Shown here piece by piece: positions 23,438 through 32,857 of a stretch of DNA of 62,966 nt (the stretch's first letter is position 1; each line of letters opens with the position of its first letter). The translations under genes were made by a program, and so were the position numbers. This DNA is from CBDUBH01 sp965365345 (lineage in GTDB: Bacteria > Bacteroidota > Ignavibacteria > Ignavibacteriales > SURF-24), in the NCBI GenBank assembly GCA_965365345.1, contig CBDUBH010000007.1:1-62966 (forward strand). Reading direction: 5' to 3'. The notes below the pieces were generated by a model that was given only the letters and a program-made list of their open reading frames with translations, had not been told where the DNA came from and searched no databases.

Positions 23438-26047
23438 ATGAAAAGGATATATTTATATTTATTATTTGTCTTTCTTTCTATTAACGCTGTTAACGCAACG
23501 AATTATTATATAGATAAAGCCAATGGTAACGATTCAAATCCTGGAACATCCCCCGGCGGTGCCTGGAGATCAATATCAAAAGTAAACGCAACAAAATTTG
23601 CTCCCGGCGATAGCATATTATTTAGAAGCGGTCAAGTTTGGAATGAACAATTAACTATATCATCAAGTGGAACCTCCTCAAAATTTATTGTTTATGGTTC
23701 TTACGGTACAGGAGCCAGACCTAAAATTGATGGTAATAATTCTATTTATTATGGAATTTATTCAAGCGGAAAAAGCTACGTAAAGATAATGAATTTTGAA
23801 GTTGAAGATATTCAATCTGATGGTCGAAATATATATTTAAGAGGCGGTTCAAACGTAATTGCGGAAAATAATTACATTACTTTAACTAGAAGAGCCGGAA
23901 TTTATTTTTACCAAACCCGGAATTCAAAGGCCATCAAAAATTCTATTATTGTACCTTCAGGAAGTTATCCTGAACAGACTGATGGAATTTATTCTATGGA
24001 TAATGGAAACAATCATTATGACGGAAATTATATTATAATTGGAAATGAAGATCCAAATCCGCATGCAGATTGTATTCAATCTTATCGTGATACATCATTA
24101 ACTGTTTCAAATGGTTATTATGAACAAAGAAATAATAAAACTTCCAATGCCCAGGGAATTTATGCTACAACCGGATATGGAACTTTTACGTTCTATAACA
24201 ATGTAGTTTATGCTCCAAATACAAAAGCACAATTAATTTGTTACATCAATTTGGATGCAGGCAGAGCGACATTTAGAGCTTATAATAATACTGCTAAAGG
24301 CGGACAAATGAATGTTTTCAGAACTGATGATCCGAATGCGGTAGTTAAGAACAACATTTTCATTACAACCGGAAATATGTCGATGGTCAGATTTGATAAA
24401 GCACTTAATACTCCATCAAATATTGATTATAACATTTATTATACACCGAGTGCAAGTCCTGTAAATTATGTTGGTTCAGTGAAAACCTATACAAATTGGA
24501 AAAGCATGGGTTTTGAAAAAAATGGAAGCTTGACAGATCCGAAATTGGACAATAATTATGTGCCTTTTGAAAACTCTCCTGCAATTGATAAAGGTACAAA
24601 TTTAGGTTCGGCTGTTAGTTTTGATAAAAATGGTGTTAGCAGACCTCAGGGAAGTGCATTTGATATTGGCGCCTTTGAAATTAAATCAGGCACTACTGTT
24701 CAAGATGTTGTTCCTCCTACTCTTGAAAGTGTAAATGCAGTAAGTCCAACTTCAGTAAAACTGGTATTTTCAGAATCTCTTTCAAAACTTGAAGCAGAAA
24801 ATATTCAAAATTATGAAATAAATAATAATCTTGTAGTCAAAAGTTCTGTTTTAGGTTCAGATCTGAAAACAGTTACTATTCAAACAGAAACTATCAGCTC
24901 AAATGTTACATATACTTTAATAGTTAAAAATGTTAAGGATTTGGCAGGAAATGTAATTTCATTGGACAAAAACTCCGGTACATTTTCCTTTAACAGTGAT
25001 CAAACCCAACCTACTTTATTAAGTGCAACTGCAACAAGTACAAGAGCCGTAAAAGTTTTCTTCTCGGAAGAAATTTCGAAAACAGAAGCTTTGAATATTA
25101 AAAATTATTCAGTTAATAATAATCTTGTTGTTGAAAAAGTAACACTCGAGGCTAATTCGAAAGTTGTATATTTGCAGACAAGCAGACAAAAATCGGGAAG
25201 CAGATATACATTAACTGTTAGCAATGTTAAAGATCTTGCCGGAAATTTAATTTCTTCAACTTCCAATAAAGCTGAATTCTCTTATACCGCAAAAAAACAC
25301 AAATTTAGCCTTGATGCTGCAAAACTTAACAGCGGTGCAATTTTAACAAGCAAAACAGGTTCACTAAGTAAACAAGTTGCTTATTTTTCAGGTGAAAACA
25401 GCAGTGTTGAAGTTAATTTAACTGTAGATAGCACCGAAAATTATTTTGCTTGGGGAAGATTTTATTACGAAGGAAGTGATTCTACAAATTATTTATTTTT
25501 GAAAGTTGATGATCAAGATGAACTTCTATTCGGCAGCTATTTAAATTCTGATAAATGGCTATGGGATGGAAACGGAAGTGACACAACAAATAGTTCAGTT
25601 TCAAAATTAAGTTTAGGAATTCTGGAATCAGGTTCACATAAGATTTCATTAAAAATAAATCCACTTGTTTCTTCTTATGTTTATGCAGATGTTCTTTTAA
25701 TAACAAATGATTCAAGTTATGTTCCCAGTGATGCAGATTTTTCAGTAACAGATGTAAATAATACTGATCCATCAATGAAACCGGTAAAATTTGAATTGGA
25801 GCAGAATTATCCTAACCCGTTTAATCCGACTACCAAAATAAAATATTCTGTTGCAAAAGCTTCAAATGTTGTTGTAAAAGTATATAATTCTTTAGGTGCT
25901 GAAGTCACTACTTTAGTAAATGGAAATAAAGCACCGGGCAATTACGAAGTACAATTTAATGCTTCAAATTTGCCAAGCGGAATTTATATTTATCAAATTA
26001 CAGCAGATAATTTTGTTGAATCAAAAAAGATGATTCTTCTAAAGTAA
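23438..26047 (+). CDS. T9SS-sorted right-handed beta-helix surface protein
   Basis: An 869-residue secreted protein. A signal peptide ending near NAVNA is followed by YYIDKANGNDSNPGT and PGDSILFRSGQVW, the start typical of DUF1565/PL6-like parallel beta-helix proteins, and helix coils to about residue 400. Two Ig-like SbsA/Big_5-type domains follow (ESVNAVSPTSVKLVFSES and SATATSTRAVKVFFSEE), then a carbohydrate-binding-like region and a C-terminal type A T9SS sorting domain (FELEQNYPNPFNPTTK to ESKKMILLK). I chose ATG 23438, after AAAGGA, over the ATG at 23411. A polysaccharide lyase or adhesin role is possible; no catalytic residues could be fixed. Confidence 0.82.
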   Translation: MKRIYLYLLFVFLSINAVNATNYYIDKANGNDSNPGTSPGGAWRSISKVNATKFAPGDSILFRSGQVWNEQLTISSSGTSSKFIVYGSYGTGARPKIDGNNSIYYGIYSSGKSYVKIMNFEVEDIQSDGRNIYLRGGSNVIAENNYITLTRRAGIYFYQTRNSKAIKNSIIVPSGSYPEQTDGIYSMDNGNNHYDGNYIIIGNEDPNPHADCIQSYRDTSLTVSNGYYEQRNNKTSNAQGIYATTGYGTFTFYNNVVYAPNTKAQLICYINLDAGRATFRAYNNTAKGGQMNVFRTDDPNAVVKNNIFITTGNMSMVRFDKALNTPSNIDYNIYYTPSASPVNYVGSVKTYTNWKSMGFEKNGSLTDPKLDNNYVPFENSPAIDKGTNLGSAVSFDKNGVSRPQGSAFDIGAFEIKSGTTVQDVVPPTLESVNAVSPTSVKLVFSESLSKLEAENIQNYEINNNLVVKSSVLGSDLKTVTIQTETISSNVTYTLIVKNVKDLAGNVISLDKNSGTFSFNSDQTQPTLLSATATSTRAVKVFFSEEISKTEALNIKNYSVNNNLVVEKVTLEANSKVVYLQTSRQKSGSRYTLTVSNVKDLAGNLISSTSNKAEFSYTAKKHKFSLDAAKLNSGAILTSKTGSLSKQVAYFSGENSSVEVNLTVDSTENYFAWGRFYYEGSDSTNYLFLKVDDQDELLFGSYLNSDKWLWDGNGSDTTNSSVSKLSLGILESGSHKISLKINPLVSSYVYADVLLITNDSSYVPSDADFSVTDVNNTDPSMKPVKFELEQNYPNPFNPTTKIKYSVAKASNVVVKVYNSLGAEVTTLVNGNKAPGNYEVQFNASNLPSGIYIYQITADNFVESKKMILLK

Positions 26048-26077
26048 TTATCTGACTCATAAAGATCTAAATAAAAA

Positions 26078-26103
26078 AAGCCTCAAGTAATTTTGAGGCT
26101 TTT
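26078..26103. terminator. Bidirectional terminator
   Basis: AAAGCCTCAA and TTGAGGCTTT form a 10-bp stem around GTAATT, flanked by A-run and T-run. It separates the T9SS beta-helix gene (plus) from the end of the exopolysaccharide operon (minus) and suits both. Confidence 0.88.
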
Positions 26104-26104
26104 T

Positions 26105-27271
26105 TTATGAACTTAATTGTTCCGTAAATTCATTTTTATTTATTTCTTTAAAATATTCTGATAGAATATAATCTTCATTGAAAATATCAAATTTCCCCTG
26201 CTCATTTAATTTGTAAATATTCTGCCTGTAAAATTCATTATTATTTAAAATTTCTTGAATTCCCCGTGCAATAGACTCAACGGATTTTGGATCTACCGGA
26301 ACCCCTATTCCTTCAAACATTCCGTTAAATCCTGTATTATTCGAATATAAAATTGGAGTTCCGCTTAATAATGCTTCGCCGTAAACTAATCCGAAAGTTT
26401 CTCCGATGCTAGCAAGAATTAAAGCCGAAGAATTTCTAAAATAATCAGAAATAATATTATGGTCAATATAACCCAACATTTCAACTTTATCTTGAACTTT
26501 ACATTTAGTGATCATTTCTTCAATAATATTTCTATCAGGACCATCACCGATAATTCCAAATTTAAATTGCTCATTTTTTAAGATTTCAATAGCAGAGATC
26601 AATCTTTTAATATTTTTTCTTTTTATTGTTTTTTTATCCATTCTCAAAGCAGTTATCAGATATTTTTTTTTGTAAGGATGATTTTTATCAATCCTGTTAA
26701 CCGCGTTCACTTTATTAGGAAGGAATATACATTTATTCTTTAATTCCTTTTCAAAAGTTTTATCTCCAAAAATAAGTTTTAACTTTTTTAACATAAAAGG
26801 AGAAATATAGAATATTTTTTCTGCCTTCCTTAAAATATTTAACGCAACAGGAACAAGATCAATTCTATATCTTAAAACTCTGCAATCTGTTTGACGGATC
26901 GAAACCCATAATTTTTTATTATAATGATTAGCTAATTTATAACCTATATAACCTTCAAAGGTTAATTTATGAGCATGAATTATATCAAAATCAAAATCAT
27001 GTTTGAAATGGCTATGGATCTTATTGTAAACAGTAGTTAAATGATCTAACAAATAAAATCCGTATGGAAATCCGAAAGCCCTGATAATAATTTTATTTTC
27101 TTTTTCTTCAAGAATGGTTTTTAATTTTTTCGAACTTCTTTCAAGCACAATAATTGTCGGATCGCTTTTTGCAGATGAAATTCTGATCAAATCTGTAATA
27201 GCTGAGGTTGCTGTATTTTCATTTGCTTTTGGAATATCATAACTTAAATGCAATATCTTTGGATTTTTCAC
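26105..27271 (-). CDS. GT4-family glycosyltransferase
   Basis: A 388-residue GT-B fold glycosyltransferase. The C-terminal GT4 signature is visible: ITALRMDKKTIKRKNIKRLI, FGIIGDGPDRNIIEEM, VEMLGYIDHNIISDYFRNSSALILASIGETFGLVYGEALLSGTPIL, including the E-x7-E motif (EtfglvygE). The N-terminal half has the HAHKLTFEGYIG region. It adds a sugar during exopolysaccharide assembly at the cytoplasmic face; donor and acceptor are unknown. The likely start is GTG at 27271, 4 bp after the stop of the O-antigen ligase-like gene. It is the last gene of the locus. Confidence 0.85.
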   Translation of the reverse strand: MKNPKILHLSYDIPKANENTATSAITDLIRISSAKSDPTIIVLERSSKKLKTILEEKENKIIIRAFGFPYGFYLLDHLTTVYNKIHSHFKHDFDFDIIHAHKLTFEGYIGYKLANHYNKKLWVSIRQTDCRVLRYRIDLVPVALNILRKAEKIFYISPFMLKKLKLIFGDKTFEKELKNKCIFLPNKVNAVNRIDKNHPYKKKYLITALRMDKKTIKRKNIKRLISAIEILKNEQFKFGIIGDGPDRNIIEEMITKCKVQDKVEMLGYIDHNIISDYFRNSSALILASIGETFGLVYGEALLSGTPILYSNNTGFNGMFEGIGVPVDPKSVESIARGIQEILNNNEFYRQNIYKLNEQGKFDIFNEDYILSEYFKEINKNEFTEQLSS

Positions 27272-27275
27272 GGAT

Positions 27276-28532
27276 TCATTCCATTTCAGTTTTATGATAA
27301 AACATTTTTAAATATGCTATCAGAAAGAAAATTCCTGAAACAACATTTGTTCTAAAAATTGATGATTCCTGAAAATTTAATATTAATACAGCTACAAAAA
27401 TGAATGACCAAGCATCTTGAATTTTTAATTTACTCCTTTCAATAAAGTAATATGAAACAATAAATATAAAAATTATGAATCCAACGATTCCGGTTTCATT
27501 AAGCAAATCCACATATCCGGAATGTGATTGTAAAGGCAACCAGGGGAATTCTCCGTAAAGTGAAAGAACGGCGGGATTTTCGGGTACCCAAAATCCTTGA
27601 AAGCCTGCGCCTAAAACCCAATGGGTTTTAAATTCTTCAAGGACTCTCGCCCACAGATCAGTTCTGCCGGTAAATGTTAAATCTTTGCCTAATGAATTGA
27701 AAAAATAATCTAATGGAGCAATTAAATAATTTGGCGTTAAAATAAAGATTAAAGCAAGGCTTAAAAGAAAAATAATAAAAATAAAATTGCCTAATGGAGC
27801 TCTGTACTTATTAACATAATTTTTCAAAAAGATAACAACTGCTATCATTGCAATTAAAAATGCCGCGAGAGCTGAAGTTGTACTTCTACTTCCGAATAGT
27901 GTGAACACGGATAAAAAGAAAAAACTGAAATTGATAAATTTACTTCCGATATCCTTTTTATATTCGTCAAACCAAATTATAGCGCTTATAAGCATTATTT
28001 GCCCTAAATGATTTTTATGAGGAGCAATTCCACGCCAGGCACCTTCGTAAATTTTAGCTTCCGGAACAAGTAAAACCGAAATCAAAGTAACAATGATATA
28101 AAAGATCAAAATATTTTTTATTATTTTAATTACTTTCTCAACATCATTAAAGCAAAGAAAACCTGCTATAATCACTACATACGAACCAAAAACCTGAATC
28201 CACCTTTTAAATGTAATTGTTCCGAAATCTGACCACACTACACTTAAAAATGTCCAGAACAAAAAAAGAATTACAAATTTTTCTTTTTTTATAAATTCAA
28301 CTACCTCTCCAAATTTCGGAATGATTGAAAGAAAAGCGGTAAAATACAAAGCAGTAAAAATAAGTTGTCGAAATGGATTTGTAGTTACAATATCTTCAAC
28401 TGCTTCAGGATCACCTTGAAACGGTAAGCTTACACCAAACAAAATAAAGAAAATATACAGAGTAAAAGTTAATCTGCCTAGATTTGATAAGGTAAGTTTC
28501 TTTTCAATATTTAATGGTAATGCGGTTATCAT
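27276..28532 (-). CDS. O-antigen ligase/polymerase-like membrane protein
   Basis: A 418-residue protein with about ten to eleven hydrophobic spans and a large periplasmic loop around residues 280-345 (TFTGRTDLWARVLEEF, WVLGAGFQGFW, HSGYVDLLNETGIVG). These motifs define the Wzy_C/WaaL family, which polymerises repeat units or ligates glycan to an acceptor in the periplasm. In this locus a polymerase (Wzy) role is the simplest reading because no other polymerase candidate is present. It is preceded by the GT2 gene (8-bp gap) and followed by the last GT4 gene. Confidence 0.83.
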   Translation of the reverse strand: MITALPLNIEKKLTLSNLGRLTFTLYIFFILFGVSLPFQGDPEAVEDIVTTNPFRQLIFTALYFTAFLSIIPKFGEVVEFIKKEKFVILFLFWTFLSVVWSDFGTITFKRWIQVFGSYVVIIAGFLCFNDVEKVIKIIKNILIFYIIVTLISVLLVPEAKIYEGAWRGIAPHKNHLGQIMLISAIIWFDEYKKDIGSKFINFSFFFLSVFTLFGSRSTTSALAAFLIAMIAVVIFLKNYVNKYRAPLGNFIFIIFLLSLALIFILTPNYLIAPLDYFFNSLGKDLTFTGRTDLWARVLEEFKTHWVLGAGFQGFWVPENPAVLSLYGEFPWLPLQSHSGYVDLLNETGIVGFIIFIFIVSYYFIERSKLKIQDAWSFIFVAVLILNFQESSIFRTNVVSGIFFLIAYLKMFYHKTEME

Positions 28533-28540
28533 TTTAGTAA

Positions 28541-29440
28541 TTACTTATATTCTTTGTAATGAAAACCAAAAACCGCAAACGCATGCCCTGCATTTCCTGA
28601 TGCTTTCATTAGCCAAAATGTTGAACGTGAGCGAATTGGTAAAAATAGAATTGCCATAATAAAGCTGATCGTAAAAAATAAAACAGCTTTTAAAAAGTAT
28701 AAAATTTTAAGCGAAATTTTATTTTGAAAAATTTCTAATCGGCTGCGTGTAAAAGAATTTCCTGTCCTGAAAGATCTTTTTATCAACCATAAAAAATTAG
28801 TTCTGTTTTGCGGATAATATTCATACACTACTGCTTCACTGCAAAAAACGAATTTAGAATTTTGATAAAACAATTTTCTAAACAGATGAGAATCTTCTCC
28901 ACCGGTTAAACCGAACTGTTCATTAAAGGGCTTTTCGAATTTTTCAACTACAGATCTTTTAACAATACAATTCCCTGTTTTTAAGTTTTTAGGAAAACTA
29001 CCTGTAACTTCTTCCTTTCTATTAAAAAAATTTCCTTTTTTTATCCACTCCGGAACATCCTGATTGTAATCAGGTTTTATCCTGCCAAAAACAACATCTG
29101 CTTTATAATTTATCATTGTTTCATATAAATGAAACAGGCAGTCAGGATCCGCAAATTCATCATCATCAACAAAATATAATATTTCACCTGAGGATTTTTC
29201 CACAGTTAAATTTCTGGTTATACTGATATTTTTTAACGGCTGTACATAATACTTAATATTTTCACCAAGGTGTTGATATTCTTCAAAAATTATTTTGGCA
29301 GATTCTTTAGAATCATTATCCGCAATTATAATTTCAAGCTTTATTCCACCAGGTAAATTTTGATTAAGCAAACTATCGATCAGCTTTCTTAATAATTCAG
29401 GACGTTTGTAAGTAGGAATACATGCTGAAATTGTTTTCAT
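28541..29440 (-). CDS. GT2-family glycosyltransferase
   Basis: A 299-residue GT-A glycosyltransferase. The front ISACIPTYKRPELLRKLIDSL, IIADNDS, and the metal-binding YFVDDDEFADPDCL (D-x-D type) are canonical, with GEDSHLFRKLFY later. A hydrophobic segment near residues 245-270 (FLKAVLFFTISFIMAILFLP) anchors it to the membrane. It would add a sugar to a lipid-linked repeat unit. It sits between the flippase and ligase-like genes on the same strand. Confidence 0.87.
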   Translation of the reverse strand: MKTISACIPTYKRPELLRKLIDSLLNQNLPGGIKLEIIIADNDSKESAKIIFEEYQHLGENIKYYVQPLKNISITRNLTVEKSSGEILYFVDDDEFADPDCLFHLYETMINYKADVVFGRIKPDYNQDVPEWIKKGNFFNRKEEVTGSFPKNLKTGNCIVKRSVVEKFEKPFNEQFGLTGGEDSHLFRKLFYQNSKFVFCSEAVVYEYYPQNRTNFLWLIKRSFRTGNSFTRSRLEIFQNKISLKILYFLKAVLFFTISFIMAILFLPIRSRSTFWLMKASGNAGHAFAVFGFHYKEYK

Positions 29441-29486
29441 ATTTTACTTATATTTTTTTGTTAGAATTAAATTTTGGGAATAATAA

Positions 29487-30824
29487 TTAAATTAATTCTT
29501 TAACTGTTTTATTAAATTTATACCATAAGATCAAAGCCAAAACAAGTTCGCCAACGGCAAAAGCTATAAGACTTCCAACAACTTCATATTTAATTATTAA
29601 AAAATATGATAAAACAATTGTTATAAGCATACTGTAAAAATTATAAATTGTAATGTGTTTGAAATCTTTGAGAACTTGTAATCCGTTGCTTGCATTTATT
29701 CTAAAAAAGTTGATAGCAAAAACAACTCCCCATAAAACAACATAATTCAAAGCCTCTCTGTATTTTTCAGTAAAAATATATTCACTAAGTAAACCCGAAA
29801 AAGAATAAACTATGAATGAGTAAAGTATGATAAGTAAACTTGCAGCAATGCCTAACTTTAATTGTTGAGAAAAGAATTTTTCCATTTTATTTTCTTCTCT
29901 AAGTCTTGATCCGTAAGGTCTAACTACATTTCCCCAACCTGCTTGAAATAAAACGATCGGCATTAATAGTAATTTTGAGGCTGAAGCATCTGCAACGGCA
30001 GTACTTCCAATTAATAAACTTAAAAGATAAATGTAACTGTAAGTTTGAATATGTGTTATCATAACGCCGAGCAAAGACCATCTGCCAAATTCCCAATTTT
30101 CAGAATAGCTTGATTTTATACTTTTTAATGTTGCTTTAAATGAAAGTCCAAGTGACGAAATTGCAGGTGAAATTAAAGCAGCAATTCCCATTAAAAGAAA
30201 GACCAATGGAGTTCTAACAAATTCAAAATAATAAGCAATCAAAATGAAAAGTATATATGCGGCGATATATTTAGAATCAAGAATCAAAGCTTTAACAGGT
30301 TTTTCATCGGCGTAAGCATAAGCCCTAAAAAATTCTCTTAAAAGCACCCCAATAATTGCAAAAGCCACAGCAGCAACTGTAGCGGTTTTTGTATCATTAA
30401 ATAATGAATTTCCTGCCGTAAAATAAACCGCAGCAATTGTAATTATACTTATACTAATAACAGTTAAAATTTGACCAAGCAGCAATGAAGATGTGTAAAT
30501 GTTTTTCTTTTCATCTTTTTTTGCAACCAGCAGAATTGACATTGGAGTAGTAATAAGCGCATTTTGAACGGAAACTATAAACATCAAAACCGCAAAAGCA
30601 AAGGAATAAATTCCATATTCACCTTTTGCAACATTTCTCACTAAGATCAATGCAACAAAAAAGTTTGCTCCGGAAATGATCGCCTGATTTAATGCGGAAA
30701 TTGCACTATTCTTCAACAGAACACTGGAAATCATTTTATTGAAAAAACTACTTTTAAAAATTACATTGGAATTTAATTTTGTAGTTCCGGTTTCTGCAAT
30801 ATTTTTTTCAATAATATCATTCAT
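29487..30824 (-). CDS. Polysaccharide flippase (Wzx-like, MOP superfamily)
   Basis: A 445-residue protein with about twelve hydrophobic spans. The first third reads SALNQAIISGANFFVALILVRNVAKGEYGIYSFAFAVL (start of TM1-2 and the family's short loop Rxxxxx-EYG), typical of Wzx/RfbX exporters. It would flip lipid-linked repeat units to the periplasm. It lies between the uncharacterised six-span protein and the GT2 gene. No odd features. Confidence 0.83.
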   Translation of the reverse strand: MNDIIEKNIAETGTTKLNSNVIFKSSFFNKMISSVLLKNSAISALNQAIISGANFFVALILVRNVAKGEYGIYSFAFAVLMFIVSVQNALITTPMSILLVAKKDEKKNIYTSSLLLGQILTVISISIITIAAVYFTAGNSLFNDTKTATVAAVAFAIIGVLLREFFRAYAYADEKPVKALILDSKYIAAYILFILIAYYFEFVRTPLVFLLMGIAALISPAISSLGLSFKATLKSIKSSYSENWEFGRWSLLGVMITHIQTYSYIYLLSLLIGSTAVADASASKLLLMPIVLFQAGWGNVVRPYGSRLREENKMEKFFSQQLKLGIAASLLIILYSFIVYSFSGLLSEYIFTEKYREALNYVVLWGVVFAINFFRINASNGLQVLKDFKHITIYNFYSMLITIVLSYFLIIKYEVVGSLIAFAVGELVLALILWYKFNKTVKELI

Positions 30825-30845
30825 TGTGTAAACTTTTTCCGGTAA

Positions 30846-31604
30846 TCAATTAATTTCCGTAATTTTTGTTTGCTCTTCTGATTTTGAATTTGACAAATTG
30901 TTCGTCAAGGAAATATTTCCGGAATTTATGCTGAATCTGATACTATTAATACTTATTTCAATATATAACAACAAAGTGTATGTAAAAAAAGCAATGCCTA
31001 ATAATTCCAAAGTTTCTTCAATATCAGTCATGGTAACATACAAATAATTATCCCTTCCGAATTGATCAAAAATATATCCGTTAACTAATTCCATTCCTAA
31101 TGCACCGGAAAGAAATACTATTGCGGAAGTTATGAAAAGCGGCTTAATTTTTTCATGTAAGTTTAGAACGAATTCTAAGTAAGCCAGCGCTATAATTGGT
31201 AGAAGAATTAGTGCAAGTATTACCCATGCAAAGTAAAATATTCCGCTTGCACCAAAAAACTCTCTTAACGGAGCGATTGTCTGTTCATGTAAAATCAAAA
31301 TTTCATCTAAAGACATTACAAAAAATATAAAACTTAAAAATGCCCAATGATACCGGTATTTTTCCTTTTTACTTTTTTTATAAACAGCGATAAACAAAAG
31401 TAATATTGAGCATAAAAGGATATTCATTGAGGCAAACCATGTGGGTATATTTCCTTCCCAATCGAGATTGAACATGTTTGCTAAATATCTGTGATCTTTT
31501 GTACTTACTTCATAATAATGGGATATAAGAGAAAGTACAGCCAAGATTATTATAATAGTAAATAAGAACTTTAAAACGCTTTTTGGATTAATAATTATTG
31601 ACAT
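30846..31604 (-). CDS. Uncharacterised six-span membrane protein with intramembrane acidic/His residues
   Basis: A 252-residue membrane protein that I do not recognise as a named family. Six hydrophobic segments lie near residues 10-33, 57-75, 86-105, 121-146, 155-178 and 198-218. Polar residues are concentrated at membrane positions: S98-x-D100-E101-x4-H106-E107 in span 3, E172 in GALGMELVNG (span 5) and E196-E197 with E200 before span 6. Such Asp/Glu/His clusters in hydrophobic helices suggest a metal-bound hydrolase or transferase site, but this is inference. It lies between a GT4 gene and the flippase gene in the exopolysaccharide locus and probably acts on its lipid-linked intermediate. 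Confidence 0.6.
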   Translation of the reverse strand: MSIIINPKSVLKFLFTIIIILAVLSLISHYYEVSTKDHRYLANMFNLDWEGNIPTWFASMNILLCSILLLFIAVYKKSKKEKYRYHWAFLSFIFFVMSLDEILILHEQTIAPLREFFGASGIFYFAWVILALILLPIIALAYLEFVLNLHEKIKPLFITSAIVFLSGALGMELVNGYIFDQFGRDNYLYVTMTDIEETLELLGIAFFTYTLLLYIEISINSIRFSINSGNISLTNNLSNSKSEEQTKITEIN

Positions 31605-31628
31605 ATTTTCCTCTTACTAATTCTCAAG

Positions 31629-32837
31629 TTAAACAACTTCATTTAACTGATTTGGTTGAATCTTTAATTTAGTTAAAGTTTCAATAATGGCACAATATTT
31701 TTCAGCCATTTTTAATCCTGAAATTTCTTTTAGTGAATCAAATGCTGAATTTACCATTTCAATTCTTCTTTCCGGATTTTCGCATAATTCAATTATTTTT
31801 GAAGCCAAAACATTATGGTCTTCACTTTCATAATATTGAATTTCTTTATCATTAAAAATTTCTTTCATAGAATTTAATTCAGTTGAGATTATTGGAATTC
31901 CTGATGCAGCGTATTCAAAAGATTTAGTTGATAGTGCCAGATTCATATAATCATTTGCAACATAGGGGACAACGGCAATATCGCAAAGTTTAATTTTTTG
32001 ATAAACTTGTTCCTGCGGAATTTGTTCATTAAAAAAAACATTTTCAATAAGATCATAATCTGTAACTTTTTTCTTTAAAGTTTCCAGATAACTGTTATCA
32101 TATTTGCCATAAATAAAGAACTGTAATCCGGGCGCTTCATTCTTGATTATTCTTAATGCTTCTATAACAGTATGCAATCCGAAACGTTCGGCAACCGTAC
32201 CGTGATAAATAAGTTTTAATCCAAATTTAATTGGAGAGAACTTTCTGGATTCATCAAATTTAAAAATATTTTGATTTGCAGTATTAAGAACAACGGAAAC
32301 TTTACTTTCCGGAATATTTTTATTGAGGATTTTTTCTTTACAACCGTTAGTAACAGTGATCAAATAATCAGCAAAATTATATGAAAGCTTTTCAATGGTT
32401 TTAATAATTGGCAAAATGAATTTTCCTTTTTCCGGCCATTTGGAATTGAATAATTCATATGTCAAATCATGTACATCTAATATTACAGGAATTTTCTTCA
32501 GTTTAAAAAATATTAAAGCAAACACAATATAATCGGGCATGTTGTGGGCTTGCGCCAAACAATACTTTTTAGTTTTAAGTATTTTGTAAGTTTTTAGTAA
32601 TCCTTTTATGAAAAATTTTGTTGATAAAGTTAAATAATCAAAAAGACTTTCTTTGCTTTCACGCCTTACAATTCTATATGCGGTAATATTCCCAAAGCTT
32701 TCAACTTCAGGTTGATCATAGATTTGCAGGCAAATAATATCAACTTGAAATCCTTTTTCTGCAATTGCTTCAGCTTCCCTTCTTACTCTAGGATCCTGCG
32801 GATAAGCAGATTGAGTAATCATACAAATATTTTTCAT
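31629..32837 (-). CDS. GT4-family glycosyltransferase
   Basis: A 402-residue GT-B glycosyltransferase. The N-terminal domain has ICMITQSAYPQDPRVRREAEAIAEKGFQVDIICL and AHNMPDYIVF; the C-terminal domain has LIYHGTVAERFGLHTVIEAL, FFIYGKYDNSYLETL and ALSTKSFEYAASGIPIISTE with the E-x7-E-like segment. It belongs to the same family as the gene at 26105-27271 but is clearly a distinct sequence. It lies 21 bp after the methyltransferase gene at 32858 and before the six-span membrane protein. Confidence 0.87.
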   Translation of the reverse strand: MKNICMITQSAYPQDPRVRREAEAIAEKGFQVDIICLQIYDQPEVESFGNITAYRIVRRESKESLFDYLTLSTKFFIKGLLKTYKILKTKKYCLAQAHNMPDYIVFALIFFKLKKIPVILDVHDLTYELFNSKWPEKGKFILPIIKTIEKLSYNFADYLITVTNGCKEKILNKNIPESKVSVVLNTANQNIFKFDESRKFSPIKFGLKLIYHGTVAERFGLHTVIEALRIIKNEAPGLQFFIYGKYDNSYLETLKKKVTDYDLIENVFFNEQIPQEQVYQKIKLCDIAVVPYVANDYMNLALSTKSFEYAASGIPIISTELNSMKEIFNDKEIQYYESEDHNVLASKIIELCENPERRIEMVNSAFDSLKEISGLKMAEKYCAIIETLTKLKIQPNQLNEVV

Positions 32838-32857
32838 AGTGATTCCAATCTAATACT

